From Oncomelania hupensis (lineage: Eukaryota > Mollusca > Gastropoda > Littorinimorpha > Pomatiopsidae): 64,000 nt of DNA. This document shows positions 35,817 through 47,358 of the stretch, one piece after another. Numbering within the stretch: the first letter of the stretch is position 1; the number at the start of each line of letters is the position of its first letter. The notes beneath the pieces are model-generated. The model was not told where the DNA came from. It saw only the letters and a program-made list of their open reading frames with translations, and did not search any database. The stretch covers positions 37,194,952 through 37,258,951 of the forward strand of contig CM072519.1 of the NCBI GenBank assembly GCA_036898135.1, given 5' to 3'. A program made the position numbers and the translations under genes.

Positions 35817-37796
35817 ATGATGTGGAAATGGAATGTCATCATCTTCTGCTGTTGCCTGGGCTCAGTCTTGGTGGTTCAGTGTCTTGCTACCGGCGAGGAT
35901 GCTCGGAATCTGACTTGTACCAATAACGAAAAGGATTTAGAAATCTGTAGTGGGACCGTGGGCAAAGATTCGTGTATTTTTCTCAAAGAGAACTATGTTG
36001 TTTACATTGTAAATGTGACTATATGGAATGAAATATGGCAGGGAAGTATACATTCTTTAACAAAAGACCAGACGTACCACCTTTCCTTGTCGTCTTTGGT
36101 TCTCGATGATAACATTGAGGTGCAGTTGAATGTTTCCAAAATGAGCAGCAATGGATCCTTAGTACTTGCAAATTCGACCAAGCATACGCTCTGTTCTACC
36201 ATGAAAGAAAATACAACTGTTATTGTAATTAAAGTTGACATCTCAAACGATTCCATTTGTATCAGCAAACTCACTCTTCAAAGTTCGTCGTGCATTAAAC
36301 TAACATCCACCGGAACACCAGTCCTTACTGGTAGCAATGTCAGTATCGACAATGACCCTAATGGTATTACAACTATTAATGGTAATACTATCAATACCAC
36401 AACTAGTAATATTACAACTACTTGTGATAGTGTCATGCCCAAAACACAACCTCAGAATGCTTCCAATGATACAAATATGCCTGCGGTTCTACAAGGCTCT
36501 TTGGCGGCATCCATTGCCGTAGTTGCTATTATCTGTATTTTGCTCTGTGTTTTCTACAAACGGAAGACGTTTCCTTGTGTTTTCTACGTCAATTCACTCA
36601 GTCGAAAAGCGGAAGGGACTAACATCTCTTTACAAAGCTCAGTGTTCACGCATTCTACCAACCAGCTAGAACTAACACAAGACGTTGAGATCTCCATAGA
36701 AGAGTACACGATGTCTTCTAATCAATCGGAAAACGAATCGGGCGTTAGTATTGTTACTGAAGAACCTATAACTGGGGCTGTGAAGTCAACCAATTTGTCC
36801 GAAACCAAAAACCCATTTCCTTTCGAAAACTCATCTCAGAGTTTAAGTTCATCTGAAAACCTTTTGGAGTGCTTCAAAAACGACTTCCATCCCATTCACA
36901 CAACAGTGCACAAAAGCGACTCTCAGACGACCTACATAAACATCTGTCGTCATCAAGCCCAAACTGAAAACGAACCCGCCGATTTGTCTACATCCAAAAA
37001 GTCGTCAGCACCTTATGAGAATCTAGCCTTTTCTGACTCTGAGCCCTCAGCAACGCTGGATCTCCCACCGTCTGATCATTCGAACACCCCTTTAAGTCCT
37101 GGATCTATGACTAATGAAAATAGTTTTCTAAACCCATCTGTACCTGCTGGTAAACTGAACCCTGTGTCCCTTGACCCCGAGTACCAAAACTATGAATTCA
37201 GAAGTAGAGAACCATCAACTCAATCTAGCACACCTCAAGGACCAGAACCGCTGTCCGTTGAAAATAATATTCATGGAAGATTACCTATACCTATAGGTAA
37301 CGCGGACTCTGTACCTGGTGAACCCGAATACCAAAACCGAGAGTTTAAATGCACAGGAGATCAATCACAGCCATCAACTCACTCAAGCACCCCTTTAGGT
37401 CCAGAACCTCTATCTAATGATAATAGTAGTCCTCTAAGATCGTCATTACCTGTTTGTAAAGCAGAGTCTGTGCCCGGTAAACCCGAGTACGAAAACGGGG
37501 AGATGAAACCCAGAGGAGTTCAGGAGCCGTCGCACTCAGCACAGGACGAACAAGGCTGCTCGGAGTACCATGGCTATTCTCCATTAGGGTATTCCTTATC
37601 GGAAAAACATGGCTATTCCAAACTATTTGCCGATGGACAGCTATCAACAAAAGACCACGACTATTACAACGTCGAAGAGAAACCTGTCGAAGGCCATAGT
37701 GACTTTGCTACTGTGAACGCTGAAATTGCCATGCTCGAAGAAAGCGAGGAGTGCGGGAGTCCCCTTTATTGTCCCCTGGTTTTACCTTTTCATTAG
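35817..37796 (+). CDS. Receptor B: one-TM receptor with repeated YxN tail
   Basis: 659 residues from ATG 35817 (a second ATG follows directly). The exon begins after CTTCAAG at 35799. Signal peptide about 1-24 (WNVIIFCCCLGSVLVV). The ectodomain, about 25-160, has nine or so cysteines and many N-glycosylation sites. It keeps the size and end pattern of A and C but not the MAM-like words, so homology there is weak. A Thr/Asn-rich stalk 160-222 follows; TM about 225-247, then YKRK. The 410-residue tail holds six YxN motifs: Y373 (YINI), Y400 (YENL), Y456 (YQNY), Y505 (YQNR), Y558 (YENG) and Y616 (YYNV). YxN is the docking consensus for Grb2-type SH2 domains. Three of these lie in tandem units of about 50 residues (424-575). 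It is a likely signalling receptor; ligand unknown. Confidence 0.82.
   Translation: MMWKWNVIIFCCCLGSVLVVQCLATGEDARNLTCTNNEKDLEICSGTVGKDSCIFLKENYVVYIVNVTIWNEIWQGSIHSLTKDQTYHLSLSSLVLDDNIEVQLNVSKMSSNGSLVLANSTKHTLCSTMKENTTVIVIKVDISNDSICISKLTLQSSSCIKLTSTGTPVLTGSNVSIDNDPNGITTINGNTINTTTSNITTTCDSVMPKTQPQNASNDTNMPAVLQGSLAASIAVVAIICILLCVFYKRKTFPCVFYVNSLSRKAEGTNISLQSSVFTHSTNQLELTQDVEISIEEYTMSSNQSENESGVSIVTEEPITGAVKSTNLSETKNPFPFENSSQSLSSSENLLECFKNDFHPIHTTVHKSDSQTTYINICRHQAQTENEPADLSTSKKSSAPYENLAFSDSEPSATLDLPPSDHSNTPLSPGSMTNENSFLNPSVPAGKLNPVSLDPEYQNYEFRSREPSTQSSTPQGPEPLSVENNIHGRLPIPIGNADSVPGEPEYQNREFKCTGDQSQPSTHSSTPLGPEPLSNDNSSPLRSSLPVCKAESVPGKPEYENGEMKPRGVQEPSHSAQDEQGCSEYHGYSPLGYSLSEKHGYSKLFADGQLSTKDHDYYNVEEKPVEGHSDFATVNAEIAMLEESEECGSPLYCPLVLPFH
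37081..37525 (+). repeat. Three tandem coding repeats in receptor B tail
   Basis: Three units of about 150 bp, each coding for a TP.GP-type opening, a Ser/Pro-rich middle and the sequence PEYQN or PEYEN. The units differ enough to be old, yet the Tyr and the Asn two residues after it are kept in all three. Confidence 0.8.
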
Positions 37797-37854
37797 TTTC
37801 GGGTAGCCTGTACTAAGTGCATACGACACTCTCCATTCCTTATCCCTTACGCCT

Positions 37855-37936
37855 GGTCCTGATTTGGCTCGGAAGAGTCCGCTGGACCTAAAGCAATAAC
37901 CATGTAATGTAATGTAATGTAATGTAATGTAATCCC
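37855..37936 (+). mobile_element. 3' end fragment of the non-autonomous/I-like family
   Basis: CCTGATTTGGCTCGGAAGAG..CTGGACCTAAAGCAATAA plus five TGTAA units, about 60 bp after the stop of receptor B, so probably in its 3' UTR. Confidence 0.85.
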
Positions 37937-39710
37937 TTACGCATCCATCCACGCTTCTCTACATTCCATCTTCTCTGACCTGCACCTCTTCCCCATTCTC
38001 ATACCCCAGTACGCGCACATCCCTCGCCAAAAGGAGAACAAGTCAATTGCGGCATGTACCACAAAGCACGTGGAAATTGAAAAAAAGCTGACATTGAATG
38101 TAAAAGCAGAAAGTCCTTTCAGAAGGTAATTTGGCGTAACATGTTCAGGAAAATAAACTTTTCTAACGCCGATATAAATCTCTCACAAAACGGTCATTTT
38201 TTCCCCCTGTATTTTTTCTGCAAGAAATCCGGCAGTTATTCATATTTTATGTCACGTAAAAATTTATATTTAGCATCAACATGACTATTTGTATATAAAC
38301 AGCGTACCACACCATATTTTAAGTAAAGTGCACACAGACAGTATTCAGTTTTGAACTCTGTTCGATCTTTTGACATTTTAAGGCATGTTTAACGTTAAAA
38401 CATTTCAAGTTGATTTATTTCGAAATTGTGGTTTTATTGTACAATAATTTCGATGCAACGCTGAACTGAAAAAAAAAACATTTAAGTCCTTTTAGCATGT
38501 TTATTTATTTCTTTTTTTTTCTTTTTTTTAAATTTAGTGTGTGTTCTTGTTGAATGTTAAAGGATTTGTGTGTGTGCGACAATTAGTTTACTTGGGAATC
38601 TGTAATGTTGTCACATTTAAAGATAATAGTATGACACAATCGTTGCTCAAATCGACCGCTAAGCCTTAAAATTTAGACTCTCTTTCTTGTTTTGTAAACA
38701 AACAAGTAAGCCTGCTATTCACATTTTAGTTGCGGTACTAGTTTTAGAGTTAACTTTGATGCTATTAATATGTTCATAAACATGAACGTTTTATCCATGT
38801 ATATGAAAACCGTACTTTTGAAATGGGCTATTATTTTGGCTTAATCTTCTCTCTTTTTTTGGAGGGCAACACTCACTGTGAATTTGTAAAAGGCTCTGTG
38901 ATGCTGAAATATGTGATCTTAATGCCCGTTAAACAAATTCCGCATATAACTTTTGTGTGTGTGTAAGATTGCACAGGTGAGAATTACCTTGCAAACGTGA
39001 TTAGGCTACCTTTAAAAAAAGAAAAGAAAATGGCGTGATTTAAAAAAAAAACTTGTTATTGTCGTTGTCGTTGTTGTTGCTGTTTAGATCTGCGCTGATC
39101 CGAACTTGAAATATGTTTGTTTGCCAGATACAGTATTTCTGAGGTTCTCGCCAGAAATTTATTTAATGTTGTGTGTTGCTTTTTAAAATAAAGAACAGCA
39201 AGAATTTACTGATTTGGTTTGAATTCAATGTATAGGTTAAATCAGTTAATGTCCATCGTAAATACATATGTAGTTTATTTACATGTTTTCATAAAATATG
39301 ATAGGGAAAATGATAATTTCCTGCATAAATCAATTCAGCCATGATTTAGCCGGATGTGCTGTAAAAATAAAAATAAATTCTATAAATATAGTTTATTACA
39401 TGTTTTCCTGAAATGTGATAGAGAAAATGAAAATTGATAGTGGCTTAATGTATTAAATGTAATATTCAGATGTGATTGTGATATTGAACTGCCATTATAG
39501 TAGTATGATGAATGTATTGTATTTGTTGAGATGTGGTATTTTATAAACTGCGATAGTTACTTGCGTGAATGTGTTTATAAATGAACATAATTTAGGCTTT
39601 AAAGTGATTGTAATGCCTTGTTGATTTAACATCTACTTCTTTAAAATATTTTTTTTTCTGTTTATGCCATAATGATCTACGCTAGTGTTAATTCATAAGT
39701 TGAGGTAATA
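37937..39710. other. Noncoding, possibly receptor B 3' UTR and flank
   Basis: AT-rich with no coding exon seen. Several AATAAA-like signals (for example AAAATAAAGAA near 39186) could end a long transcript. A local duplication is visible: phrases 'GTAGTTTATTTACATGTTTTCATAAAATATGATAG' near 39271 and 'TATAGTTTATTACATGTTTTCCTGAAATGTGATAG' near 39387. Confidence 0.5.
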
Positions 39711-39799
39711 GTGTAGTGTAGTGTAGTGTAATGTAGTGTAGTGTAGTGTAGTGTAGTGTAGTGTAGTGTAGTGTAGTGTAGTGTAGTGTAGTGTAGTGT
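39711..39799. repeat. GTGTA pentanucleotide array
   Basis: About 17 near-perfect GTGTA units with one GTGTAATGTA interruption. Confidence 0.95.
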
Positions 39800-40686
39800 G
39801 TTTTTAAATAAAACTTCGATCTTAGGCTCTTCTTCTAGAAAACCTACTTTGCTTCTTACACAACTTATATTTGTTCTCCCTCCAAGAATTGCTACAATCC
39901 TTTCATTCCATCTCTTGAAAGCATAAGCTCAGAGTGACTTTCCACTTATCATTCGTTTTGCGTAACTTGTGTTGTTTTTTTTGTTTGTGTGTTCTCGAAC
40001 GAAAAACATATAGGCCTTTGTTCAGACTATGGTATTGTTCTTATGTGCGTTTTTAAGCATGTATTTACTTGTATTGGTTTTTATGTTGTGTTTATGGTAT
40101 CTGAACTTGCTTATGCCTCTGTAAATCGTATTGTGAACTATCAGTTTAATATCGTTTACTTTTATTGGGAGAGGGGGAGGAGGAGAGAGAGAGAAAGAAT
40201 ATTTGTCATTAGATTTTTTAGCGCATCACTACATGTAGATTTTTTTAGCTTATCACTACAAGTTTTATCCAAAGACTATGTATTTTATAATGATGTACTG
40301 TACATGTGGTGCATGGAGAAGAGGAATGATGATGATTGCCTGTGGTTTGTGTGCGTGTTTATCAAATCTTTGTTGGTCCAAATTTCTTGTATAATGTCAT
40401 TTGGTAAAATATATTCTGTATTATGTAGGCCTACGTCCACAGTATTATATACATGTATAACTTCACATCCCGTAATTACTTTTATGTCTGCAGTTTTTTT
40501 CTGTCCTACAGTGAACAACCATCTTCTGTTTGTGTTTTCAGTTTGAAACATAAAGTGCTAGGCTGAAGATGAAATCTAAAATGCATAATAATGTCACATC
40601 ACACTGTGATTGCTGCTTTATAAACTGTATTAAAGTATTCTAAAATGCTAATGAATTTGTATGTTGTTGTTTTTTTAACATTCGAT

Positions 40687-40785
<99 letters not shown>

Positions 40786-40928
40786 CCCTCCCCATTTTTT
40801 GCTTGTAGGCGTTTTTTGGGTGCGTCTCCCAGGACTCCAAATGTCATGGTTTATGGAATATTTGGCCGCTATCCATTGTTTACTGAGTGCTCTAAGATAC
40901 TGGTTCAAGTTGCAAGGTATGTACTTTT
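39800..40928. other. Noncoding stretch with a CT array
   Basis: No supported gene. (CT)n at about 40690-40784. The 185-codon frame at 39989-40546 has no domain and crosses low-complexity sequence. Confidence 0.5.
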
Positions 40929-41505
40929 TTACCCCCGTTGGGGTACCGGGGGTTTCAGTATAAATAGTATCCCCACTTTCTGGAAATTTAGTGCTTTAAA
41001 TTCCCACTGTCGCTGTCTTTCTCATTTTCTCTTTCTCAGTCCTGCTCTGTTCTATCAATCTGCTATCTTCTTCATCGTTAGGCCAGTCTCCTACCTTTTT
41101 TCTTGAAAACTCCTCCGGGACAAGACTCCTTGTTTGTGTATGAGGTCTGTTGGATCAGCTTGGGAATATTGGACGCTTTCTGCCAGGTGGTCACTAGGGC
41201 TTCCTATGATGTTATTATTTAGCAATGTAGGCATTTTATATGTATGTGTTTTGTTGATAATTTATAATGATGTTTGTATTCTATTTTGTTTTTGTAAACG
41301 GGGGTTCGATACATTAGAGTACAGCCTCAGCGTCCCTGCGTGGGATGTCTTTATTGTAAAGTGACTGGCTGGTGGAGGGCATTCAGTTTTCCCACTAGGG
41401 TTGTTTCAGCAGATCTTTTATGCGGATTGGGGGTTGACCGGTCCTGATTTGGCTCGGAAGAGTCCGCTTGACCTAAAGAAACAATTATGTAATGTAATGT
41501 AATGT
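40929..41505 (+). mobile_element. Non-autonomous retroelement, full copy 3
   Basis: The best copy. 5' ACCCCCGTTGGGGTACCGGGGG, TATAAATA at about 40960, shared body, then the 3' end GATTTGGCTCGGAAGAGTCC..GACCTAAAGAAA and TGTAATGTAATGTA tail. The last 45 bp or so match the 3' end of the RNase H LINE at 28290-28350. This suggests that the LINE machinery copies it. Confidence 0.85.
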
Positions 41506-41985
41506 ACTTTTTTAGACTTCCAAAACAAGCATACAAAATGGACAAAACCAGGTTTTTTGGCCAACCTGATGTGCATAACTGGGCTAACGATATAAAACAC
41601 GGTTTTGACATGTTTTGTTTTTCTGATGTTTGGCTGAACGAGGGAGTAGGAAATATTAAAGCATTTTTACGTGTTTTCAGGCAATGTATGATAGGCTGCT
41701 ACAAACAGGAATGGTTTGTTAAATTGATGACTAGCGAATGGTTCTCAACGTATGGTTCATTTAAATCACTATTGCACCCTGAGAACTACTTGACAGATAT
41801 TACTATAACTACGTTCCGAGTTGTTTTTTGTGTGATAATTTACGTATTATAGACTTGAATAAAAATGTAAAGACACGGTGCTGTTCCTTAGACGTGTCTT
41901 TTTTTGTCCATCTGTTTAAAAATGAAATGCACTTTTTGTGGTATTATTCAGCAAAGTATATTTTGCGGCACTTCCATGTTGACGT
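41505..41985 (+). mobile_element. LINE C-terminal fragment
   Basis: The frame 41502-41852 (LPKQAYKM, NWANDIKHGF, FSDVWLNEGVGNIKAFLRVFRQ, SFKSLLHPENYL) resembles the region downstream of RT found in many invertebrate LINEs. It breaks near 41845 and continues in other frames toward a Cys-rich end near 41930. It directly follows non-autonomous copy 3. Confidence 0.65.
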
Positions 41986-42270
41986 ACCACCATTGACGTT
42001 TTAATTAAAAAGTGATAGTACGATTATCATAAGAACTGTAGCGATGTTTACGTACTATGCAATTAAAAAACGTGAGGAGTTGTTGAGTTAAAAGTAATCT
42101 TAAAATATTTTACTTTTTCTTTGAGACACAGTCTCATGGCGCGTGTTTGTCACACATTTTGTTGTAACTTTTTTAATTTGTTGGTTGTTTGTTTGTTTTT
42201 TCTCCGTGTCTGTTCTGTTGTGTTACCCCCATGCGTATAGGCTGGTTACCTCGCATTAAAAGTTTCCTGA

Positions 42271-42356
<86 letters not shown>

Positions 42357-42545
42357 ACACACGCACACACATTAAATAAATCGTTTCTTCCTTTGTTGTT
42401 TTGCATTATTCCTTTTTTTTTTAAATTACTTCCTGGATTCTTTCTTTCTGTTTTTGAACCCCTCTGTCTGTCTGTCTGTTTGCCTGTCTCTGTCTGCTAC
42501 AAAATGAAACACTCACACTAAATGAAGCACACACGCACGCACGCA

Positions 42546-42582
<37 letters not shown>

Positions 42583-42641
42583 TCTTTGTTTCTTTCTCAC
42601 ATTCTTTGCTTCCATGGTTTCTATCTGTCTATGTGTCTCTG

Positions 42642-42709
<68 letters not shown>

Positions 42710-43322
42710 ACACACACACACATAATAATTAATTAATTAAATAAATCGTTGTTTCTTTCTTTCTTTGCTTTGTTTTTTCTTTGCTTCCTTGTGTAGCCGA
42801 TCAAAGTATTTGACTCCCGCCTCTCGGCCACCACCTTGAGAACACTGCCCGACTCGAACTGTTAGTTTTATTGATCTCTCGTAAGAGGAACATAAAAATA
42901 TTTGCTCTGCATTTTGGGGAAGCGTGTTGGTAGTAAAACGGGTTTGCCGGCTTTTAGTGCCACGACATTCGCTGCAAAGTCACTGCCACTGACTTGTATT
43001 AAATGCCTGCCGACAATGTAGTCCTGCTCACCACCAAAAACAGAAGACGAATGGTCAGCCGGGGAAAACAAATGTCGTTTCGCCTTGTCCTGCATAACCC
43101 AATGGCCACTCCAAAGGATTCTGCACAGCAGGAGCCACCCAAGTCTAGTCCAACCAACAAATGGAAGGTATACAAACTCTCTCCCAAGCTTGAACCAATC
43201 GCCTCCCTTTCGTAACACTTGGATTCCCTCTCTTTCTCTCTGTCTCCATCTCTGTCTGCTTGTCTATCTGTCTCTGTCTCCGTCGGGCTCTCTGTCCCTC
43301 TATCACTTACACATGCATACAT

Positions 43323-43355
<33 letters not shown>

Positions 43356-43440
43356 CACACACACAAGATAATGACGATGATGATGATTTATTGAAATAAG
43401 ATTGGGGCGTTGGTGAAATCCTACCGTTATAAATATATGT
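41986..43440. repeat. Noncoding block with CT and CA arrays
   Basis: (CT)n at about 42273-42353, CA at 42540-42578, CT/GTCT at 42630-42706, and CA at 43323-43366. The segment 42790-43215 is more complex and GC-richer than its surroundings and has open frames on both strands, but I recognise no protein. It may be an unidentified repeat. Confidence 0.65.
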
Positions 43441-43591
43441 GAAAATGTACTTCTTCAAGGTCCTCCTCCTCCTCATTATCATCATCAGCAACAGCAGCAG
43501 CATCATTACTATCGTCGTCGTCGTTGTCTACTTTTTCTTTTTGTTTTTCTCCTTCTGCTACTTATCATCAGCAGCAGCAGCAGCATCGTCG

Positions 43592-43652
<61 letters not shown>

Positions 43653-44227
43653 GTTCTTCTTCTTCTGCCTCTTCTTCTTCTTCTTCTTCTTCTTCTTCTT
43701 CTTCTTCTTCTTCTTCTTCTTCTTCTTCTTCTTCTTCTTCTTCTTCTTCTTCTTTATCTGACTGATTAAGGACGTCTAATGAACATATTTTCCACCAGTA
43801 TTCCCCCCTTCTTAATTAACCTAATGGAATCGTTGAAAAATGTTAACGAAATTTTGCAAGGATAGAACTCAAATACTTTTTTTTTTAAATGATGAGCGAA
43901 GTACTGTGGATTTCACTTTCTGTCCATTACCATCATCATAATCATCATAATCCTCCTCCTCTTCATCATCATCATCATCATCGTCGTCGTCGTCATCTTT
44001 GTGGTCGTCATCGTTTTCATCTTCTTCTTCATCTTTTTCTTCTTCACGATCTTCTTCTCCTCCTCTCACTTTTTGCTCCTTATCATCATCGTGATCATCA
44101 TCATTGTTCTTCACCTTCTCCTCCTTATCATCATTATCACATCATCATCATCATCATCGTCGTCATCTTCCTCTTCTTTCTCTTCTTCTCCACCTTCTTC
44201 TCCTTTAACTTTCTGCTTCTTATCATG

Positions 44228-44296
<69 letters not shown>

Positions 44297-44752
44297 GTCT
44301 ACGTCTACGTCGTCATTGTCCTCCTCATCATCAACAACATCATCATTATTATTATCATCATCATAATCATCATCTTTTAATTGTAATTTTTCTTGTCCTT
44401 AGTCTCATCATCATCATCGTCATCATCATCATCATCGTGGTCGTCGTCGTCATCTTCTTCTTGTTGTTCTTGTTCTTTTTCTAGATCTTCTTGTTCTTTT
44501 TTTCGTTCTTCTACTTCTATTTGTTCTTTAATTCTTATTTCTATATTTCTTCTAATTATAATTTTCTTGTCCTTGTCTCATCTTCTTGTTTCCTCCTCCT
44601 CCTCCTCCTCATCATCATCATCCTCATCATCATCATCATCAGCAGCAGCAGCAGCAGCACCACTATCATCACTATCGTCGTCACTATCGTCGTCGTCGTT
44701 GTCATCTTGTTCTTTTTGTTTTTCTCCTTCTGCTCCTTATCATCACCATCAA

Positions 44753-44821
<69 letters not shown>

Positions 44822-44990
44822 TTTCTTCTTCTTCTTTTCCTCCTTTATCTGACTGATTAAGGACGTTTAATGAACATATTTTCCACCAATGTTCCCCCCT
44901 TCTTAACCCAATGGAATCGTTGAAAAATGTTTACGAAATTTTGCAAGGATAGAACACAAAGATTGTTTTAATGATGAGCGAAGCATTGTG
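43441..44990. repeat. CAT/CTT trinucleotide block with a 1.1-kb duplication
   Basis: Long CAT, CTT and CGT tracts (clean runs at 43595-43650, 43670-43752, 44228-44297 and 44755-44820). Unique flanks prove a duplication: 43753-43915 (TTTATCTGACTGATTAAGGACGT to GATGAGCGAAGTACTGTGG) recurs at 44846-44993, and 43500-43560 recurs at 44685-44742. Poly-Ser/Ile/His frames are artefacts. A related start ('TTGAAATAAGATTGGGGCGTTGG', 43393) also occurs at about 45685. Confidence 0.88.
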
Positions 44991-44993
44991 GTT

Positions 44994-46522
44994 TTCATAT
45001 TGCAAAAAATAAAAGTCAAAATTTGTACAATGAAAATGAATAAGCAGCATCAACAAATCTGGTCACTGGGCTGCATCACTGATTGGCAGAAGGGTTTGCT
45101 TTTTAGACATCGCTAGGATATATACCCAAGCTTCACGTAAGCTTATAAAATGATACCCACTCACCCATTCCTCTTCAAATCTGACCTTTACATTCAACTA
45201 AACCCAACCCACCCCACTTTTAAATGATTTTTTTAAAATGTGTGTGGTTTTTAACCTATTAGGTCCGTTTTCTTTATTTTTATATTATTTTAAAAAGTAT
45301 TTACTTATTTCATTATCACAATGGCAGACCTATTCCTCATATATGTTTTACAAAATTTCTTTCGCAGCTGCTCTATCTTCACCACGACCATGACTTAGTC
45401 GTCACGCGACCCATTTGACAATGCTGCCATGCATGCATCCCAGGACGCCTCTACCAAGAAGGTCAGAAGAGAGTACAGTCCAGTCCCTTGTGTCAGGAAG
45501 TCTGCTGTCTGTCTGTCTGTCTGTCTGTCTTCATCACGACACGTTTTCCCTTTCTCATGATTTTAAAATGTATGTTACCGGCAATGTGTGAAATCCCGGG
45601 TTGGCTACATTGACTCTGAAGCATGTGTAGCCCAACCTGTAATGCTACTACCTGTAATGCTACACACTAATTTTTTTGTTAATTGAAATAAGATTAGAGC
45701 GTTGGTGAAACCCTACCTCGAGAAATAAAGGTAGAGAATATATGTGAAAATATTCTTCTTCCTGGTTCAGATTCTAACGTTACTAGCGGTATGGTACAAA
45801 TGTCAATCCTTGAGGCTTAACGAATACATGTATCTTGGGGAGGAGGTGAAGAGGGAAGCATGTTAATGCCCACAACCAGATCATTGCGATCTTCAGAGGC
45901 CTACTAAAAACTAATTTGAAATAAAATTTTCTTATATAGCTCACTTTCCAGCTCAAGAGCTGGTAAGGGCGCAAGACCACAATTATTTGCTTGTCAGCAT
46001 CAAGCCTCGCATAAACGAACCCTTCTGATCCATCTATATGTATACAGCTAATGATAATATTACGCTTGTTTATTTTAACCTGCCTGTCTCATTCCCTTTT
46101 TTTACACAATGACCGCGTTCCTTAATCTGCCATAAAGCTGTAACAAAGTCCACACTACTTAGGCCTATAATGCTGTTAAGAGTTGTAATAAAAACCACAA
46201 CACTTATAAGGATGTGAAGATGCGTTCCCACTACTACCAGTCATGATTATTCCTCAAAATTGTCTTCATAAATGAATCACTTATTAGATCTACACTCCTT
46301 AAGTGAGCCCTTAGACAGCAGGTCTGCTTATATGTGCAATGCAGTGATGACTTCACTGACACAACATTTTAATTGAGTATTTCAACAGCAGGCCTGCTTA
46401 TATGTGCAATGCACTACAGTGAAAGCTTCACTGACACATTTTAATTACTATTAAGATACGTAGTTTATTTAAAATGTCATTAATGTTCAGATTCAGATTA
46501 GATTAGATTAGATTAATCAGTA
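44994..46522. other. Noncoding stretch
   Basis: No gene supported. Contains a TGTC run near 45505-45525, a relative of the 43393 repeat start at 45680-45770, and a small duplicated phrase (GCAGG.CTGCTTATATGTGCAATGCA at about 46318 and 46388). Confidence 0.5.
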
Positions 46523-46612
46523 CAACTTACGTTAATCTGATGAATAAAAATTGATACAACAACTTTTTGTTGTTGTTGTATCAATTTTTATTCATCAGAT
46601 TAACATAAGTTG
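46523..46612. repeat. 90-bp near-perfect hairpin
   Basis: The left arm CAACTTACGTTAATCTGATG... runs to about 46563, and the right arm is its reverse complement to 46612, with one mismatch over about 41 bp and an 8-base loop. It contains the word TTGATACAACAAC, which occurs once more just outside (46611-46622). It could be a small foldback/MITE-like element or an inverted duplication. Confidence 0.85.
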
Positions 46613-47272
46613 ATACAACAACAATTAGATTAGGCTAAAGACACAAATTTCCTTCCTTGTTGACTGTATTGTGTACTGCGTGAACAGGCGGGAATATAAT
46701 ATTTGTGTAATGATAAACTAATAAAAGTGTCTGTTGTATCTTTTCTACATATTTACATCCGAATAGAGAAACACAATCAGCATGAATTTCAAATGTTAGC
46801 TGCCATGAAAATGCGTTATCCGGATAAGTTGGCTTGTAAATTTTTTTTAAACAATACAAAACACCTACCGCCGTAGAGCGTTTTAGTCTGAAACATTGGT
46901 GATCTAAGTTCAAATAAAATGACCTTTTTTTTCTTTTTTTTAACTGTTCGTCTTAGCAGTATTAATATAATTGCTTTGGTGGTTCAGTGTTGAATTAGAT
47001 CCCTATACACACCAAATGAACATTGAAAAGTTATTTTCGCCAAACCAATCAGAATCAGAATCATTTTTGTCCCCATAAAATGTCAAGGAAATTTGACAAA
47101 TTTGCCACTAGTCGCTTTTACTCAAGTTACGCCCATAGCTTTTAAGTGATCTTGTTTTACTTTGTTGTCATCACATGGCGTCACATAGAGCACAGAAATT
47201 TACAAAATGATTCAAATTAATTTATAGGTAGGTATAGTGTTATTGCTCTTTGTTTCTGTCTGTCGGTCTGTC

Positions 47273-47358
<86 letters not shown>

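Noticed and set aside
39989..40546. 185-codon frame between receptor B and the next element
   Set aside because: Low-complexity, Phe/Val/Cys-rich, with no domain, signal or splice context.
41134..41364. 77-codon frame conserved between 34.9-kb and 40.9-kb copies
   Set aside because: Both belong to copies of the same retroelement. The differences are mostly amino-acid changing (Y/C, R/G, N/T, L/F), so there is no sign of selection on a protein, and the frame starts only at a TTG or an internal ATG.
42868..43364. Overlapping minus-strand frames of 116 and 121 codons
   Set aside because: They share DNA in different frames, run into CA/TC repeats, and match nothing I recognise. Left as an unknown complex segment.
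43439..44860. Poly-Ser, poly-Ile, poly-His frames
   Set aside because: CAT/CTT microsatellites read in different frames.
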